A DNA stretch of 64,000 nucleotides from Thermosipho affectus (GCF_001990485.1 NZ_LBFC01000018.1:124001-188000); one strand, 5' to 3'; numbered from the stretch's first letter, positions 50,647 through 61,300 are shown. The notes: generated by a model not told the origin, from the sequence alone. Translations and numbers: made by a program.

Positions 50647-53118
50647 TTATTCCCTCCCTTCAAAAGATACTTTAGTAGCAACAGTTAAATCAATGATTAT
50701 ATATGGGGATATATCGATAATTCCGTTTTTGTTTATTTGTATGTACTCATCTTTTGGAAGTAGTATGGAAATCGTAGATGGTTCCAGTAAATTAACGAAA
50801 TCTTCGTGGGTAAAGGAGATAACAGGTGTACTTTCTCCTATTGTAATTTCTTTATTGAGTATTTTTAACTTTGCAGTCAATCCCGTTGTATTTTTCCATT
50901 GGTTAAATGTAAGTGTTGCTGTATCTAGAATATCAACTAAATCTCTAAGATCGGATATATCAAAATTTTCCTCTAATATTGGTGTGTCTACTAATGGAGT
51001 ACCAGATAATGGTAAATTCATTATTGCATCAAATCCAAAAACGGAGTTTTGATTTAAAATACCGTTATCTGTAGTAAGCGATGCAGATATAGTAATTGGT
51101 GAAGCATTTTTGATTAAATTACTTAAAATAGGACCTATATCAACTCCTTCGCCAAGTTGCAATTTTACTAAATTTCCAGAGACTAGCAATGATACGGTAG
51201 CATCAATAGTTGTGTCAGTTGCTTTAAATTCAATGGGCATTGATATGTCTGATTCAAGGTTTTTAATAAGTTCTAATTCTTTATTTGTCGAGAAGTCTAA
51301 AAGAGTTGTTTTGGGAAGTACTTCTATTTCTTGATTTTTAATACTGAAATTATCCAGTTCAAATTTTGGTATACTTACGGAAATATCTATACCATAACTT
51401 TCATTTTTCTTTATGTTTGTGATTATGGGATTACCTGTTGCATCCACCGTTATAGAAATATTGTTAAGCGTTGAGAAATCAATTGTTTGGGTGGTATTGG
51501 AAATAGTTGTAGTACCGCTGTTTGAGATGTATATATCTTTATTTTCAAAGAAGTTAGATTGTATTTTTAGCATTAAGTCTGATACATTAGTTGCATTGTA
51601 ATCAAATTGGATTAAAATCGTGGCATCAACGGTATTTAGATAATCTCTAAGCTGTTGTGGGATTTCATATGATATTTCTTTGTAAGCAGAAGTTAAAAGT
51701 GAATTTGAAATCTTTGCTTTTCTTATTTCAAAATCATCTGAGAGCGAAGTCTTAATGTTAATAACGTTGTTATCAACATTTCCTGAGATGTAATTTAAAT
51801 TGAATGTTGCCGGCAAGCAAATATTTGAAAGGTCAATAGCAAGGGAATTATTAATACTTGTTATATTGTGGGTGCTAGTACCATCGGTTATCAAACCTGT
51901 TGCATCAACTGATGAAAGCCCCAAGAATTCTATATAAAGTGTTCCCGTGCCAATTTCACTTTCCAATATTTCGGATGGCAAGGAGATATATTGTTCAAGA
52001 TTGACAGGGTAGTTGTATATACTATCTATTGCGATGTTTGGAATCACGTTGTAGCTAATAGGTTGTGTTAAGTCAATATCTACGTTATTTCCATATAGTG
52101 TAAGTGTTGCATCAATGTTTAATGGAGTTTTTGCATCAATTATTTTTGTGTTATCAAATGTGAGAGGATTTCCTTGAGCAACTATGGTGGAACCAGATTT
52201 TACTACTATTTCTTTGTCTATATTTAAGTTGGTTGCGTCAAATGAAAAAGATGTATCTAAAGTTCCAGAAAGTTTTAACATCCACGAATTTTGATCATCA
52301 ATGATGATTGGAGAGAGACTTGGATTAATATTTACGTTTTCAATATTTAATCCAGTACCTTTGTTTATTTTTACTGATAATAGTTTAGTGTTAATATTTA
52401 CATTTCCAGAATTTGTGCCTGTGTATGTTGCAACTAGTGTTATTTTATCTCCGTTTCTAACTGTTAGATTTGATATAATGTCGTTATTTGTGTACTTTGT
52501 GCCATTTATTATAATTTCCAATTCTACTTTTGACGGATCTACTTCAGATGATGTTTTATTAATAGAAAGGATACTTTCATATATGTTTATAGAGCTAAAT
52601 TTATCCGTAGAAAAAGAAATTTCTACTGTGGCGTTTGGATAAGCAGGGTCCACGTAGATTGATGTAGAAAACAGAGTAATGTCCCCTATATTTATTGAAG
52701 TGAGATTAAAATTGTCTGAAGAATCTTGTATTGTGGGAAGTTGAATTTCTTGTTGAGTATTTAGTGCTGCTATATTATCTATGGAAAAGGAAAAGCTAAG
52801 AGAAGTTGCAACATCGGATAAAGATTTTGTTATATTTTGACTTATTTCATCAATCATCTTTCCGGGAGAAAATTCGATAGATGTTGCATAAGTGAGTGTT
52901 ATTGGGTTTTCCTTTGATATATAAAATCCTGTTTCATTAAGCTTGTCAAGTAGTGGATCTATTAATTTTGGAATAGAGAAGTTCATTGTGGTTATTGGAA
53001 ATTCCACATGTTTTGTTAATTTAATAGATAGGGTGTTTGGTAATTTTTTTGGAACTATTCCGCACGACCAAAAAACAAATAATAAGGCTATAATGGCTAT
53101 AAAAATTATCTTTTTCAT
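50647..53118 (-). CDS. Large putative lipoprotein, beta-rich, repetitive
   Basis: About 823 residues. The signal peptide MKKIIFIAIIALLFVFWSC ends in a Cys at 19 that may be lipidated, although Phe-Trp before Ser-Cys is not a classical lipobox. The rest is Thr/Ser/Asn/Ile-rich with strand-like runs. By eye at least three units share a pattern: a short helix or turn, then a strand (near SLPSEILESEIGTGTLYIEF, PQQLRDYLNTVDATILIQF, ISDLRDLVDILDTATLTFN), pointing to internal repeats. No known domain is recognised. ATG 53118 follows GGAGGTG. It is cotranscribed with the beta-rich protein downstream and likely forms part of the sheath-like envelope. Confidence 0.6.
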   Translation of the reverse strand: MKKIIFIAIIALLFVFWSCGIVPKKLPNTLSIKLTKHVEFPITTMNFSIPKLIDPLLDKLNETGFYISKENPITLTYATSIEFSPGKMIDEISQNITKSLSDVATSLSFSFSIDNIAALNTQQEIQLPTIQDSSDNFNLTSINIGDITLFSTSIYVDPAYPNATVEISFSTDKFSSINIYESILSINKTSSEVDPSKVELEIIINGTKYTNNDIISNLTVRNGDKITLVATYTGTNSGNVNINTKLLSVKINKGTGLNIENVNINPSLSPIIIDDQNSWMLKLSGTLDTSFSFDATNLNIDKEIVVKSGSTIVAQGNPLTFDNTKIIDAKTPLNIDATLTLYGNNVDIDLTQPISYNVIPNIAIDSIYNYPVNLEQYISLPSEILESEIGTGTLYIEFLGLSSVDATGLITDGTSTHNITSINNSLAIDLSNICLPATFNLNYISGNVDNNVINIKTSLSDDFEIRKAKISNSLLTSAYKEISYEIPQQLRDYLNTVDATILIQFDYNATNVSDLMLKIQSNFFENKDIYISNSGTTTISNTTQTIDFSTLNNISITVDATGNPIITNIKKNESYGIDISVSIPKFELDNFSIKNQEIEVLPKTTLLDFSTNKELELIKNLESDISMPIEFKATDTTIDATVSLLVSGNLVKLQLGEGVDIGPILSNLIKNASPITISASLTTDNGILNQNSVFGFDAIMNLPLSGTPLVDTPILEENFDISDLRDLVDILDTATLTFNQWKNTTGLTAKLKILNKEITIGESTPVISFTHEDFVNLLEPSTISILLPKDEYIQINKNGIIDISPYIIIDLTVATKVSFEGRE

Positions 53119-53137
53119 GTATTTCACCTCCAAAAGG

Positions 53138-54142
53138 TTAAGTTTCAAATTTGGGTTTTACAAATTCATCCCAGTAAGCAACTATGAATATCAAAAGTGG
53201 TACTGCAAAAAATGTGCCTACTAATCCAAATATCTGGTTTACTATTATTATTGATATGATCATAAGTACAGGGTTTAGGTTTAAATGCATTTTCATAACG
53301 TTTACAAATATTACGAATAATCCCAAGTGTATAGCGATAACGAAGATATTTACTATGATAAATCCTTTTAATCCTAATGTTAAAGAAAATAGAAAAACGG
53401 GAATGTATTCAAAGAAAACTCCAACGATGGGTATCAAATTTGTTATTCCCGCCCAAAAAGAGAGAATAACTGCAGTGTCTTTGAAATAAAAACTTGATAA
53501 TAGATAAAAAGCAACTGCTGTAATAACTGCGTTTATTATTACAACATCCACAAAACTAGACAAAGCACTGTAGACTTTTTCAAAGAACTTTTCAATTTGT
53601 GGTCTTATTTTTTTGGGGAATAAATTTGGCAGTGATTTTTTTAGCCAAGAAGAATACAAAAGTGTGTAAATTGTTAAGAGAATAGAATAGAATATGGTTA
53701 CAAAAAACGAAGGAGTTCCTTTTGCAATGTTGTCAAGCATATAATTTGTGAGATCGTTTAATTTAGGTTGTAACCACTTCATCAAATTATTTACACCAGA
53801 TAGTAATTCTGGATTTTTTTCAAGATAAGTTTTCCATGACTGATTTTCAAAGACATAATTGATAGTTGAGACGAAACTTCCAAATTGTTCAGTGGCAGCT
53901 GGGATTATTAATATTATACCATAAATTATCAAAAAAAAGTAAATAACAAGTCCTACAATTATAGCGGATTTTGTTTTTAACTTTAAAATCTTCAATAATT
54001 TTGTTATTAAATTTACAATTAAAACGGAAATTAACGTGAAAACAAAAACATTTAAAACTGTGTTGAATATTATACATGTGATTAGAAAAAGTAGTGCATA
54101 TGCACTTACATAAATTGCAGCTAAATTTCTTTTATCCTTCAT
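53138..54142 (-). CDS. AI-2E family transporter (PerM/UPF0118)
   Basis: 334 residues with about eight helices. The central soluble part and the late GITNLIPIVGVFFEYIPVFLFSL segment near residues 240-262 mark the PerM/AI-2 exporter-like family (UPF0118). Members are linked to small-molecule or ion export; the substrate here is unknown. ATG 54142 follows AAGGAGG and overlaps the asparaginase gene by 11 bases; the longer reading to 54193 lies inside that gene and is rejected. Confidence 0.85.
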   Translation of the reverse strand: MKDKRNLAAIYVSAYALLFLITCIIFNTVLNVFVFTLISVLIVNLITKLLKILKLKTKSAIIVGLVIYFFLIIYGIILIIPAATEQFGSFVSTINYVFENQSWKTYLEKNPELLSGVNNLMKWLQPKLNDLTNYMLDNIAKGTPSFFVTIFYSILLTIYTLLYSSWLKKSLPNLFPKKIRPQIEKFFEKVYSALSSFVDVVIINAVITAVAFYLLSSFYFKDTAVILSFWAGITNLIPIVGVFFEYIPVFLFSLTLGLKGFIIVNIFVIAIHLGLFVIFVNVMKMHLNLNPVLMIISIIIVNQIFGLVGTFFAVPLLIFIVAYWDEFVKPKFET

Positions 54143-55136
54143 ATAGGATTGGCCTCCTTGATATATTTGGTTCAAAATAACGTCTAATTTCATCTAGTTT
54201 TCTTGTTTTTCCCATTACTACCATTAATTTTATTTTTGCTTTTTGACCTATTGGATGTTCACTCATTATCGCACCTTTTTTTCTAAGATCAGCACCTCCT
54301 CCGTGGTATGCGTATACTGGATATATTCTTCCTTTAAAACACCTAGAAGTAATAACCACTGGGATTCCTTCTTCTACAATATCCTCCACAACATTTGCAA
54401 CAGAGGGGGGAACATTTCCCCTTCCAAAGCCTTCTAGTACTATTCCTTTGTACCCTATTTCCTTTGCGTATTTCAGTAATTTTCCATCATCTCCTGTAAA
54501 TGTTTTTATTAATGCGACTCTTTCTTCTATTTTATCGACTAATATCTTTTCTCTTGTGAGTGATTTTCTGAAAAAAATAACATTATCTTCATCAACAATT
54601 CCAAGTGGACCATATCCAGGTGAATCAAAAGTTGCAACATTACTTGTATACGTTTTTGTTACTTCTCTTGCTGCGTGTATTTCATCGTTTAAACAAACCA
54701 TTACGCCCATTTCAGATGCCTGTGGAGATAGAACAGTTAATACTGATGAATAGACATTTCTTGGTCCATCAGTGCCCAGTTCTCCTATGTTTCGCATAGC
54801 AGCTGTACAAACAACAGGTTTTTCACTTTTTAATGTAAGATCTAGTAAATATGAGGTTTCTTCTAGGGTGTCTGTGCCATGCGTTACAACTACACCAATA
54901 ACGTTGTCATCTTTAAGTATTTCGTCTATTTTTTGTGATAAAGACCACATATCTGAGGGTTTCATATGAGGACTTGGAATATTTGAAAATTCTATTAAAT
55001 CTATTTTTATTCCAACTTTTTTAAGTAATGGTATCTCACTTATTAATAAATTCCCCTTTTCGTATGGAATTACCCCTTGATCTCCTTTTACCATAGCAAT
55101 AGTACCACCAGTGGTAATTATTACGATTCTTTTCAT
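54132..55136 (-). CDS. ansA: L-asparaginase, type I
   Basis: 334 residues. The first catalytic Thr lies in TTGGTIAM near residue 12, and the second in VVVTHGTDTLEETSYLL near 87. It hydrolyses L-asparagine to aspartate and ammonia in the cytoplasm (no signal peptide). It overlaps the rhomboid gene by four bases (ATGA-type) with AGGAGG inside the last codons of that gene. Confidence 0.93.
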   Translation of the reverse strand: MKRIVIITTGGTIAMVKGDQGVIPYEKGNLLISEIPLLKKVGIKIDLIEFSNIPSPHMKPSDMWSLSQKIDEILKDDNVIGVVVTHGTDTLEETSYLLDLTLKSEKPVVCTAAMRNIGELGTDGPRNVYSSVLTVLSPQASEMGVMVCLNDEIHAAREVTKTYTSNVATFDSPGYGPLGIVDEDNVIFFRKSLTREKILVDKIEERVALIKTFTGDDGKLLKYAKEIGYKGIVLEGFGRGNVPPSVANVVEDIVEEGIPVVITSRCFKGRIYPVYAYHGGGADLRKKGAIMSEHPIGQKAKIKLMVVMGKTRKLDEIRRYFEPNISRRPILYEG

Positions 55137-55828
55137 AGATAATACCTCCTTTTTACTCTATTTCCAATAATCATTCCAAAGATAAATCCCCCCGCATGTG
55201 CCCAATACGCTACTCCTGATCCAGTTATATTGGATATTGTTCCGTTTAGTATTTGTAATACGAACCATATGAAGAGGTATATTACAGCTGGAATTTCAAC
55301 TAAAAATGGTATGAACCAGATAATTAATGTTACAATTCTTGAATACCAAAATTGTACAAAATAAGCCCCCATTACAGCAGAAATTGCACCAGAGGCACCT
55401 ACTAATGGGTATGGTGAGAAAAAGTTAAACATCCAATGAAAGAACAAAGCAAAAAGACCACCAAATATGTAGAAAAAAAGAAAATTAAAATGTCCAATTT
55501 TATCTTCTACGTTATCACCAAAGATCCACAAAAACCACATATTCCCCAATATGTGAGACCAACCACCATGAATAAACATATGTGAAAGAAAGGGAACAAA
55601 CGGATTGGAGTAAATAACAGGAAATATCTCTTTCCAAATCATGGAATATTTGTAATTGAACTTCCAGGTGTATCTGAGTGGAACTATACCGTAGTTGAAA
55701 AAAAATTCCTGGAGCTGAAAGTTATTTAGTGTTAATTCGTATATAAATATCAAAACGTTGATGAAAATAATGGAATAAGTTATTACTGGCTTTTTTTTAC
55801 TTGGTATAGTATCGTAAAGTGGAAACAT
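55133..55828 (-). CDS. Rhomboid family intramembrane serine protease
   Basis: 231 residues with six or seven helices. HMFIHGGWSHILGNMWFLWIFG (split by the WSH-x4-N motif) near residues 83-103 is the rhomboid L1/TM2 signature; the nucleophile Ser is in VGASGAISAVMG near 145, and the catalytic His in AYWAHAGGFIFG near 210. It cleaves membrane proteins within the bilayer. ATG 55828 follows AAGGAGGG; the longer reading to 55879 crosses the small ORF upstream. It is coupled with that small ORF, whose stop touches its ribosome binding site. Confidence 0.92.
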   Translation of the reverse strand: MFPLYDTIPSKKKPVITYSIIFINVLIFIYELTLNNFQLQEFFFNYGIVPLRYTWKFNYKYSMIWKEIFPVIYSNPFVPFLSHMFIHGGWSHILGNMWFLWIFGDNVEDKIGHFNFLFFYIFGGLFALFFHWMFNFFSPYPLVGASGAISAVMGAYFVQFWYSRIVTLIIWFIPFLVEIPAVIYLFIWFVLQILNGTISNITGSGVAYWAHAGGFIFGMIIGNRVKRRYYL

Positions 55829-55839
55829 ACTCTCCCTCC

Positions 55840-55950
55840 TTATGGAATGCCATTTAACCTTATGTATAGAAGTTGCCAAATTTTTGCAAGGATAAAACTA
55901 CAAAAAAGAAAAACTAAAAGCACAATTAAAGCTAAATTTCCCCTTTTCAA
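55840..55950 (-). CDS. Small single-pass membrane protein (36 aa), previously unlisted ORF
   Basis: 36 codons between ydcF and the rhomboid gene. It starts at TTG 55950 five bases after GGGGGGA, which is the end of ydcF. The protein is a basic start (MKRGN), one hydrophobic helix of about 17 residues (LALIVLLVFLFCSFILA) and a short basic tail. The stop TAA overlaps the AAGGAGGG of the rhomboid gene. The whole gap is filled with no spare bases, which favours a real coding sequence. No homology is known to me; it might be a partner or substrate of the rhomboid protease. Confidence 0.6.
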   Translation of the reverse strand: MKRGNLALIVLLVFLFCSFILAKIWQLLYIRLNGIP

Positions 55951-55951
55951 A

Positions 55952-56662
55952 TTATCCCCCCTTAAGTATGCCAAAAAACTCGTGTGTAATTTGCGAAAAG
56001 GTATAAAGTGCTTGAGGGGATGGAAGATAATCTAAGAAATTATTTCTAAAATCTATTGGATAGTCGCATACAACTGGGATTATATTTTTTTTTGTGTATT
56101 TTTCAAACAACATTTTGGCCCTTTTCATATGAATATACGATGTTACAAGTATTATATTTTCTTCTTTTACAATTTTAGCCACATTTTTGGCATTTTCTTT
56201 TGTTGTTCTTGATTTGTTTTCAACTAAGATATCATTTTCTGGGACCCCCAATGTAATTAGAAATTTTTTCATAAGGTCTGCTTCTGTTGTTCCTTTACCT
56301 ATAACCCCGCCTGTTAGTATTATTTTTTGGTGTAAATTTTTGTAAACTTCAAACCCCTTAAATAATCTTTTTTGTGTATGCGACCCCAATTCTACGTGGT
56401 TTGAGTAATTTGTTATTCCACCTCCTAAGATTACAATGGTTCCAGTTTTTGGAATGGGAACTTCTTTAACGTAGAAGAGTTTAGAAACAACATAATTAAA
56501 GGCTGAAGTTGAAATGATATAGAGAAATATTGAAAGAATAATAAAAAATCGCCACATTTGGCGTCTTTTAAAAAGAAAATATAAAGAAAAGAGCACAAAA
56601 AATAATATTAAAATTCCTGGAAATTGTACAAAACTGCCGATCATTTTATACAAATAAATCAT
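55952..56662 (-). CDS. YdcF/ElyC-like DUF218 protein
   Basis: 236 residues. Two N-terminal helices (about 10-30, 38-55) anchor it. The DUF218 core has IVILGGGITNYSN, QKRLFKGFEVYK, IILTGGVIGKGTTEAD and NKSRTTKENAKNVAKI. Family members (ElyC, SanA, YdcF) are linked to envelope integrity and lipid-carrier recycling for peptidoglycan precursors, so its position in a murG-murC operon is fitting. It overlaps the FliJ-like gene by four bases. Enzymatic activity is uncertain. Confidence 0.88.
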   Translation of the reverse strand: MIYLYKMIGSFVQFPGILILFFVLFSLYFLFKRRQMWRFFIILSIFLYIISTSAFNYVVSKLFYVKEVPIPKTGTIVILGGGITNYSNHVELGSHTQKRLFKGFEVYKNLHQKIILTGGVIGKGTTEADLMKKFLITLGVPENDILVENKSRTTKENAKNVAKIVKEENIILVTSYIHMKRAKMLFEKYTKKNIIPVVCDYPIDFRNNFLDYLPSPQALYTFSQITHEFFGILKGG

Positions 56663-57090
56663 CTTTTTCCTCCGAAAAAGAATTTTCTTTCTGCTATTTC
56701 ATCCATATTTTTGTTTTCCTTTCGTTGCTGCTCCAATTTGTTTTTTAATTCAAATCTTTCTTTTAATTTTTCAAATGACATTTTTTCCTTCCTTTTTTCA
56801 AGGTATTCCATAAGGATTTTTTCTTCAATGCCTTTTAATTGTTCCAATTTTTGGTACAATGCTTTTAAATGTCTTTCTCCATTTTTTTTGATCTCTAGGA
56901 TCATTTGAAGGTAGGTACCTTGAATTTTTTTTCCTAAAATTTCGTCATTTAATTGTGAAATATATTTTTTATTTTTCTCTATTTCTTCTTTTAAATTGTC
57001 AATATCTTTTCTTATCTTAAATAACTGTTGTTTTTTTAATTCCTCTTCTTTTTTTGCAATATCGAGGAGTTTTTGTAGTCTAAATTTCAT
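56659..57090 (-). CDS. fliJ: FliJ-like flagellar export chaperone, coiled coil
   Basis: 143 residues, almost wholly coiled coil (heptads from about 1 to 130). The start MKFRLQKLLDIAKKEEELKK and the end MDEIAERKF are typical of FliJ, the stalk-like component that links flagellar export substrates or the FliI ATPase to the gate. Low-complexity coiled coils give false hits, so this rests mainly on the two ends and length. No other flagellar gene is in the window; its position between a PAS-GAF gene and ydcF is unusual. Confidence 0.6.
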   Translation of the reverse strand: MKFRLQKLLDIAKKEEELKKQQLFKIRKDIDNLKEEIEKNKKYISQLNDEILGKKIQGTYLQMILEIKKNGERHLKALYQKLEQLKGIEEKILMEYLEKRKEKMSFEKLKERFELKNKLEQQRKENKNMDEIAERKFFFGGKR

Positions 57091-58315
57091 AGTCTTCTAA
57101 GAAATTTGTAAGGATTTTTACGTATAACTCCAGTATTTTTCTGCTTTCGTCTGAAAAGTTTATTCCGGAAAAATTATCGATGGATATACTGCCAACAACT
57201 TTTCCCCCTATCTTAAAGACACCTAACAATGGTCTAAATTTTTCATCAAACATGCCATACTTTTTAAACGTTTCTGCTAGTGGGCTTGTTTTTACAAGGC
57301 TTTTTGCGTCATCTATTTCAAATACGGTATAGCCTTTTTCTATATTTTCTTCTATCTTTTGTCCATAAGCGGTTTTTTCAGGTGGAAATTCAAGCATTTC
57401 TGCATTTTCATATCCAACTTCCGCAACGCATTTGTACTTGTTGTCTTTGATCAGCCAAATTGTTCCTTTTTCCGCCTCTGGAATGATTTCTACTATATCT
57501 TTTAATACTTTTTTAAGAAATGAATTAATTTCGATTTTTTTCCATGAAACTACTGCATCGACCATCTTTTCAAGTGTAAAATAATATCTTTTCTTCTTTG
57601 ATTCATTTTCGATTTTTTCCAGCACATTTTCGATTTTTGGTAAAACAAGAGGAATAATGTAGTTTACAAATTTAAAGTAATTTGGCAAGCTTCTAATTAC
57701 TAACTTGTATTCAAATAAAGGAATGACTATGTATTTTTCACCACTTACGCTGAATTCTTTTATACCTTCTTTTTGCATAGCTTTAAGACAAACTTTTTCT
57801 GGAAGATAAGTTTTTAGTATTTCATTTCCTTTTAATAGGGCATAATCACCTATTTTAATTTTTTCGTATAGTTTTTCCGAAAATAATTCAATAAAAAAGT
57901 CTTTACTATCTAAATTTGATAGTAATAATTCCCTTATTATTTCCGATATTTTTAAGTTTGTAGCAAGTATTAAATCGTTAAAATATTTCTGTGTTTCATC
58001 AAATTCAATGCCTGCGACACCATAAGTACCATCGCCTAATCTAATGGGTATTACAGTTACCTTGAAGTATTTACCGTTGTATTCTTTTTCGTACTCCTGT
58101 TTTTTCTTGGTTTTCATAACAGATTCTTCAATTTTTAGAGTTAGTGAATCATTAAAGATTTTTTCGTCGGTTTTTCCAACCACTTTCCTATCGTCCAAAC
58201 CATATGTTTTTTTCCATTCTCTGTTTATCCAAATATATTTGTGTTTGTTGTCTTTTATAAAAGCTGGGGATGGTAATCTTTCGAAAAATTGTTGTAGGTA
58301 AAATAGATGTCTCAT
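57080..58315 (-). CDS. PAS-GAF sensor protein without output domain
   Basis: 411 residues, soluble. An N-terminal PAS domain (about 10-115; PSPAFIKDNKHKYIWINREW, GKTDEKIF) is followed by a middle region (about 120-230) and a C-terminal GAF domain (about 245-405; EIIPEAEKGTIWLI, PLLGVFKIGGKVVGSISIDN). No kinase, cyclase, phosphodiesterase or DNA-binding output is present. It overlaps smc by four bases and the FliJ-like gene by 11. It is probably a signal-sensing adaptor, but nothing in the sequence shows the ligand. Confidence 0.8.
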   Translation of the reverse strand: MRHLFYLQQFFERLPSPAFIKDNKHKYIWINREWKKTYGLDDRKVVGKTDEKIFNDSLTLKIEESVMKTKKKQEYEKEYNGKYFKVTVIPIRLGDGTYGVAGIEFDETQKYFNDLILATNLKISEIIRELLLSNLDSKDFFIELFSEKLYEKIKIGDYALLKGNEILKTYLPEKVCLKAMQKEGIKEFSVSGEKYIVIPLFEYKLVIRSLPNYFKFVNYIIPLVLPKIENVLEKIENESKKKRYYFTLEKMVDAVVSWKKIEINSFLKKVLKDIVEIIPEAEKGTIWLIKDNKYKCVAEVGYENAEMLEFPPEKTAYGQKIEENIEKGYTVFEIDDAKSLVKTSPLAETFKKYGMFDEKFRPLLGVFKIGGKVVGSISIDNFSGINFSDESRKILELYVKILTNFLEDYEI

Positions 58316-61300
58316 ACTACCTCCTCCATTCTCACAGGTACTACTGTTGAGATATCATCTGCTTTTGTAATTCCCACCATTATATCAGCCGCCTCCATAA
58401 CAATTTTTTTATGAGTTATTATTATTATCTGTGCATTAGAATTTTTAAGCAGTAACTTAAATCTTTCTGCGTTAAATTCGTCAAGTGGTGCATCTGGCTC
58501 ATCAAGGACGTAGAAAGCACTTGGTTGGGCTTGTAGTAATGACATAAGTAGCGCAAGACCTACAAGAGCTTTTTCCCCTCCAGACAAAAGTTGTAATTTT
58601 TGAGCGCGGCCATCTCCCTTTGAAATAACAATTTCTATACCGCTTTCCAGAACATTATCTTTATCAAGGAGTCTTATATCACCTTTTCCGCTAAAGAATA
58701 GTTCTTTAATGTAATTTTTAAAAGTTTTCTTTATGGTGTTGAAGGTATTCATAAATATTTGCGTTGCCTCTTTATCTGTTGTTTCTATTAATTCTATTAT
58801 TTTTTTTCTTGCATCTTCCAAATCTTTTTTCTGTTTTTCAAGAGATTCAAGTTTTTTTGAAACTTCAATGTATTCTTCTTCTGCCTCAAAGTCTACAGGT
58901 CCGATGTATTTTAGTTTAGTCTCAATATCTTCCATTTCATTTTTTAAGGTTTCTAATTCTTCTTTTGAAATTTTCACACTTTTTTTGTACTTTTCATCTA
59001 TGTTTTCTATTTTCATCTTTATCTTTTGAATTTCAAGTTCTGTTGAATGGATTGTTTCCCTTAGTTTTTCTATTTCGTTTCTTTCTTTTTCCATTGTGTC
59101 TTCCAAATTTTCAAGTTCTTTTAATTTGTCTTTTTTTCCACTTTTGTCTTTGCTCATGTTTTTAAAGAGTGTTTCCGTTTCTTCTTTTAATGTTTTTAAT
59201 TCTTCATCTATTTCTTTAATTGATAGTTTTAGTTTTTCCATTTTTTCTTTAAAGGAATGTGTTTCGTTTAATATTGATGAAGTCTCTATTTCAATTTCAT
59301 CTTTTCTTTTTAAAAGTCTTTTAAGTTCACCATCGTATTGTATTTTTCTCTCTCTTAGACCCATTAAATCAGATTGTAGTTCCATATACTTTTCATTGAT
59401 TTCTTCGATTTTTTCTTTATCACTGTACATTTCTTTATTTGAGTTATCTATATCTACTTTTAATTGTTTAGTTACGTCTTTTGAATTTTCCATTTCTATA
59501 CTTATTATTTTTAATCTTTCATTAATTCCAGTTAATCTTAAAGTGGAATCTTTAAGTAATTTTTCCAGATTTGTTATCTCTTTATTCAATTCATTTTGAG
59601 ATTTTACCAGTTCTTGTAGCATTCGTTTTGCAGAAGAACTTTTGCTGTTTATTTCTAGAAACTCCGAATTAATCACTTCATTGTACTTGTTTAGTTCATT
59701 TATTTCTTCTTTTAAGTGGGAAATTTGTTTGCTTGTCTTTTCTTCTATTTTCAATATGTTGTCTAATTCTTCTTTTAAATCTTCAAGTAATTTTTTTCGT
59801 AGAAGTGGTGAAATATGTTCTGATTTCCCGCCGGTCATAGTTCCGGAATTGCTTATTAATTCACCATCTAAGGTTGCAATTCTGAAATCAAATTTTTTCT
59901 TTATTTCTACAGCCGTGTCTATGTTGTTAACGATTATATCGTTACCAAATAGAAAATTTAAGAGTTTTTCCTCTTTGTTGATTTTAAGTTTTACAATATT
60001 TTTTGCAAAATTTATAGCTTTTTTCGGCAGAGTAGTAGTTTTTGTATATACTTTTATAAGGTCAAGTGGAATTATTGTAATTCTACCTATTTTTTCTTTT
60101 TTAGCAAATTGAAGAATTTTTTTTGCGACCTCGGAATCTTTGACCACTATGTGTTGTAATCTTCCCCCTAATAGTGCTTCGATTGCTTCAACGTATTTTT
60201 TGTCGACTTCTATAATGTTTGCAACGACATCGATAATTCCGGGAAATTGCTTTTTATTTTCAAATATTCGTTTTATAGCATGTGAATATCCTTGGTACTC
60301 TGAAAGTTGTCTTTTTATAATTAAAATTTCCGATTGTAATTCTTTTTTTCTTCTTATTAGTTTTTCTAGATTTTCCTTTAAAAGTTCCCTTTCTTGGGAA
60401 ATGGATGTTCTTTTTTTTCTAATTTCATTTATTTCTTCTAGGAGTTGTTGAGTTTTTGAATCATATTTTTCGGCATTTTCAGTTAATTCTTGTATTTCAG
60501 CATCCAAATCTTTTTTTCTTTCGTATTTTATTTCAAGTTGCTCTTTTATCATGGAAATTCTCTCTTTTAATTCTTTTGAAGATGAAAGGAGTGATTTTTG
60601 TTCATTTTCCAATTTGTTGATATGTTTTTCCATCTCGTCGTATTCATTCTTTTTTTTCAGATATTCCATCTCTTTTGCCGAATATTTTGAAAGGAGTGAA
60701 TTTCTTTCTTCTTCTATTTTTGAAAGTTTTTTCTCTTTTTCAGATATTTCACCTTTTAGAGAATCAAAAATAAGCGTAATTTCTTGCTCTCTGTCTTTAA
60801 TTCTTTGTAATTCTTCCTTTAGTGAATCTATTTTTGACATTTTTTCCACATACGAGCTTTTTAAATCGTTTAGTCTATTTGTATAAGCATTTTTCAATTC
60901 AAGTAACTGATTTTGGCGGGTTTTTTGAGTTTCAAGCAATGATGTAAAATCTTCCATTTTTTTGTTTAAGTCATTGAATTCTTCTCTTAAAATATTCCAT
61001 TTACTTTCAATTTCTGCGAGGTTTTTAATTTTTTCTTTTAACAAATCTTTGTATTTCGCGTGCTGACTTGTTAAAGAATTTAGTTTGAGTTTTTCAAAGT
61101 AATAAATTCCACCAAAATACCTTTCTTTCAACTGTTCTAATTTTTGTGAGTATTCTCTGTATTTTTCCGCTTTTTTTACTTTTATATATAGTCCTTTTTT
61201 GTTTTTTTCTATTTCATATATGACGTCTTTTAGCCTTTCGATGTTTGCCTCAGTACCGGCAAGTTTGGAGAGCGCTTCTTTCTTTTTTTCTATGTATATG

